From positions 124,001 through 188,000 of the forward strand of contig NZ_JAXCLA010000012.1 of NCBI RefSeq assembly GCF_034043675.1: a DNA stretch of 64,000 bases, given 5' to 3'. The notes under the pieces were generated by a model. It was not told the DNA's origin, searched no databases, and was given only the letters and a program-made list of their open reading frames with translations. Position 1 is the stretch's first letter. Each line of letters starts with the position of its first letter. Made by a program: the position numbers and the translations under genes. The stretch is from KK5 sp034043675. GTDB lineage: Bacteria > Pseudomonadota > Gammaproteobacteria > Burkholderiales > Burkholderiaceae_C. Below are positions 61,944 through 64,000 of this stretch, piece by piece.

Positions 61944-62670
61944 TCCGCTCGCCGGTCACCCAGGCCGAATCGTCGGAAGCGAGGAACAGCGCCACGCGGG
62001 CGATGTCCTCCGGCTGGCCCGGCCGGCCGAAGGGGATCGATGCGACGACGGACTTCACCGCCTCCTCCGGCCAGCCCAGCGCCGCGATGCCTTCGGTGAT
62101 GGTCGCGCCCGGGGCGATGCTGTTGACGCGGATCTTCTTCGGCGCGAGCTCGACCGAGGTCACGCGGGTGATCGAGTCGACGGCGCTCTTGGTCGCCGCA
62201 TAGACCACCGAGTTGGGCATGAAGCCGACACTGGCGATCGAGCTGATGTTGATGATGCTGCCGCCGTCCGGGCCGAAGTGCTTCGCGGCCTCCTGCGTCG
62301 CGGTGATCACGCCCAGCACATTGGTGCTGAACTCGCGGTGGAACTCCTGCTCGGTCGCGTCCTGCAGCGGGGCGAAGGCGTAGACGCCCGCGTTGTTCAC
62401 CAGGATGTCGATGGCGCCGAAGGCGCGCTTCGATTCCTCGAACAGGCGCCGGATGTCGGCGGTCTTCGAGAAGTCGGCCTGGATGGCGACGGCCTTGCCG
62501 CCGGCGCCCTTGATCTCCGCGACCAGCGCGTGCGCCGCGGCTTCGCTGCTCGCGTAGTTCACGACGACCGAGGCGCCGGATTTGGCGAACAGTTTGGCGA
62601 TGCCTGCGCCGATGCCCTTGGAAGCGCCGGTGACGATGGCGACCTTGCCGCTAAGTGTGCTGCTGCTCAT
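61915..62670 (-). CDS. SDR-family oxidoreductase
   Basis: A 251-residue short-chain dehydrogenase. TGASKGIG (14-21), NNAG (92-95), Ser143/144, Tyr157 and Lys161 (YAATK) make the full catalytic set. The C-terminal DDSAWVTGERITASGGQ is the subunit-interface region. It resembles FabG-like and 'SDR family' enzymes of unassigned substrate. The 3' end overlaps the LysR gene on the other strand. Confidence 0.88.
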   Translation of the reverse strand: MSSSTLSGKVAIVTGASKGIGAGIAKLFAKSGASVVVNYASSEAAAHALVAEIKGAGGKAVAIQADFSKTADIRRLFEESKRAFGAIDILVNNAGVYAFAPLQDATEQEFHREFSTNVLGVITATQEAAKHFGPDGGSIINISSIASVGFMPNSVVYAATKSAVDSITRVTSVELAPKKIRVNSIAPGATITEGIAALGWPEEAVKSVVASIPFGRPGQPEDIARVALFLASDDSAWVTGERITASGGQRA

Positions 62671-62784
62671 GATTTTCAGTCCTGTAGATGACGGCGCCAC
62701 ATCGGCGTCAGGACGAACTTTCGTTTTTCGCCGGACGGATGAGTAGGAGCGCGGACAACTAAGACTTATTCGTCACGTGCATCG

Positions 62785-63588
62785 TCAAGGCGTGATCCGC
62801 TGCATCACGCCCAGCCAGGCCAGCTCGAGCCGCCGCTGCCGGGAGCCGCAGGTGGCCACCACGTCGAAGGGCTCCTGCTTGATCTGGCTGTCGGTGCGCA
62901 CGCGGCTGGCGCGGGCCGGCGTCGTGCGCAGCGAGGCGCCGCCGCTGCGCAGTGCGTGGCGCACCAGGCGTTCGGCGTGCAGCGGGCGGCCGCTGGTCTT
63001 GCAGAAGTCCAGCGCCTGGTCGATGCGCTCGCCGTAGGCGCGGTAGATGCCGGCGCCGCACAGCGCGAAGCGGTCGTTGTAGCCGCCCCACCAGTGCCAT
63101 TCGGGGATCACGCAGCGGCGCGGGCGGGCCAGCGCGGCGGCCAGCTCGTCGGCGCCGAAGCCGGCCTCGTAGTGCAGGTCGGGCCGCAGGAATAGCACCA
63201 AGTCGGGCTGCCAGCGGGCGATGCGCTGCGTCACCCGCTTCAGCGAGTGGAGCTGGTGCACGAGGTTGCGGATCGAGCGGAAGCCGTCCTGGTAGTGGTC
63301 GCCGCGGGCCTTGATCGCCTCCAGCGGGTACAGCGACAGGCAGTGCTCGGGCGCTTCCAGCTCGCCGTCGAAGGCCTCGAAGGGCGCATAGGCGGCGCGC
63401 GGCATCTCGCTGTTCTCGCCGGAGCGCGCGTTGGTCACGCGGTCCTGCAGGTAGAGGTGGTGGAACAGGCGCACCTCGCCCAGCGCGCGGGCCGGTTCGG
63501 CGAAATGGCGTTCGATCGTCGGCAGCGTCAGCTCGGAGCCGCGCGGCAGGCCGAACATGGCGATGGCGATCTTGGGCCGCTTGGTCAT
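62785..63588 (-). CDS. Hypothetical protein of a polysaccharide cluster (glycosyltransferase-like)
   Basis: A 267-residue cytoplasmic protein. It begins TKRPKIAIAMFGLPRGSELTLPTIERHF; later come PDLVLFLRPDLHYEAGF and PEWHWWGGYNDRFALCGAGIYRAYGERI. The RPDLHY and WGGYNDRFAL segments recall uncharacterised GT-A-like proteins in capsule clusters; I am not certain of a catalytic role. The start ATG overlaps the stop of the upstream flippase-like gene (ATGA), so they are coupled. Confidence 0.7.
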   Translation of the reverse strand: MTKRPKIAIAMFGLPRGSELTLPTIERHFAEPARALGEVRLFHHLYLQDRVTNARSGENSEMPRAAYAPFEAFDGELEAPEHCLSLYPLEAIKARGDHYQDGFRSIRNLVHQLHSLKRVTQRIARWQPDLVLFLRPDLHYEAGFGADELAAALARPRRCVIPEWHWWGGYNDRFALCGAGIYRAYGERIDQALDFCKTSGRPLHAERLVRHALRSGGASLRTTPARASRVRTDSQIKQEPFDVVATCGSRQRRLELAWLGVMQRITP

Positions 63589-64000
63589 GATGCCGCTCCC
63601 TGTTTCTTGGCGCGCGCCAGCGCGATGGCCTCGCGCAGCAGCGGCCGGTCGATCAACAGCAGCGCGGCGATGAAGGCCGCGGCGCCGGCCATGCTCAGCG
63701 CGGCGAGCTGGAAGACCGGCAGCCACTGCTGGCCGTCAAGCAACGGACGCAGCGCCAGGATGACCAGCACGCAGGCGATGGACACCAGCAGCGGCCGCAC
63801 GCAGCCGCGCAGCTGGTCCACCACGCTGATATGGGCCGAGCGCCGCACCAGCCACAGCATGATCGGGAAGCCCGCCACCTCGCGCGCGACCCACACGGCC
63901 AGCACCCAGGCCAACGTGGCTTCGCGCAGCAGGGCCAGGCCCAGCAGCAGCAGAGCCAGCTCGGCGGCGCGGGCGATCATCGCGTCGGCCGGGCGGCCGA
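63585..64000 (-). CDS. Polysaccharide flippase-like membrane protein (C-terminal part, runs off the window)
   Basis: The last 138 codons of a membrane protein continuing beyond the right edge. It has four hydrophobic segments: AELALLLLGLALLREATLAWVL, EVAGFPIMLWLV, PLLVSIACVLVILALRPLL and LAALSMAGAAAFIAALLLI, with short basic loops, the pattern of the end of Wzx/MATE-like flippases (MviN superfamily). Assignment is from topology and neighbours rather than a motif. It indicates a second polysaccharide cluster to the right. Confidence 0.65.
   Translation of the reverse strand, partial: GRPADAMIARAAELALLLLGLALLREATLAWVLAVWVAREVAGFPIMLWLVRRSAHISVVDQLRGCVRPLLVSIACVLVILALRPLLDGQQWLPVFQLAALSMAGAAAFIAALLLIDRPLLREAIALARAKKQGAAS

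Overview
The window is about 70% G+C, gene-dense and chromosomal in character. The protein types point to a betaproteobacterium of the order Burkholderiales, in the Rubrivivax/Roseateles/Leptothrix neighbourhood: PEP-CTERM proteins, EpsF/EpsG-type exopolysaccharide (EPS) proteins, a kdp operon with a TorF-like porin, and a TIGR02999-type ECF sigma factor next to a Ser/Thr kinase. This placement rests on content only. I see no rRNA, tRNA, CRISPR array, insertion sequence or phage gene.

Layout. 1-5.1 kb is housekeeping: a P450 fragment, prolyl oligopeptidase, nadC coupled to a fumarylacetoacetase-family hydrolase, and the lipoprotein RlpA. 5.2-11.6 kb holds a large repetitive PEP-CTERM protein divergent from an ECF sigma factor and a receptor-like Ser/Thr kinase with TPR-like repeats. 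11.6-16.4 kb has an SDR and three GGDEF proteins. 16.5-30.2 kb is mixed metabolism and envelope: mmsA with a LysR regulator, a CLC transporter, two UPF0149/YecA-type proteins, a YegD-like Hsp70, a DD-endopeptidase, argP/argO/dadA and a phosphoesterase. 30.3-37.8 kb has a small protein with its own promoter and terminator, pckG with a palindrome-rich leader, four secreted proteins and a Suv3-like helicase.

38.2-49.1 kb is an EPS locus read in one direction: priming sugar transferase, four glycosyltransferases, EpsF chain-length protein, EpsG kinase, Wzy-like polymerase and two acyltransferases. 49.1-51.9 kb is an opposite-strand pair, a RimK-like ATP-grasp ligase and a GNAT/C39-peptidase fusion, followed by a tiny membrane ORF. 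52.1-61.0 kb is the kdp potassium operon, with an extra 31-codon ORF at its head and a porin between kdpC and kdpD. The right edge has a LysR/SDR pair and the end of a second polysaccharide cluster.

How the parts may work together. EpsG carries two 24-residue repeats separated by five residues at its N-terminus, the architecture of the c-di-GMP-binding MshEN domain, and three GGDEF proteins lie 25 kb away. This suggests c-di-GMP control of EPS export or chain length. Two PEP-CTERM proteins are present but no exosortase, so sorting depends on genes elsewhere. The ATP-grasp/GNAT-C39 pair is the best candidate for an uncharacterised system, probably peptide or protein modification.
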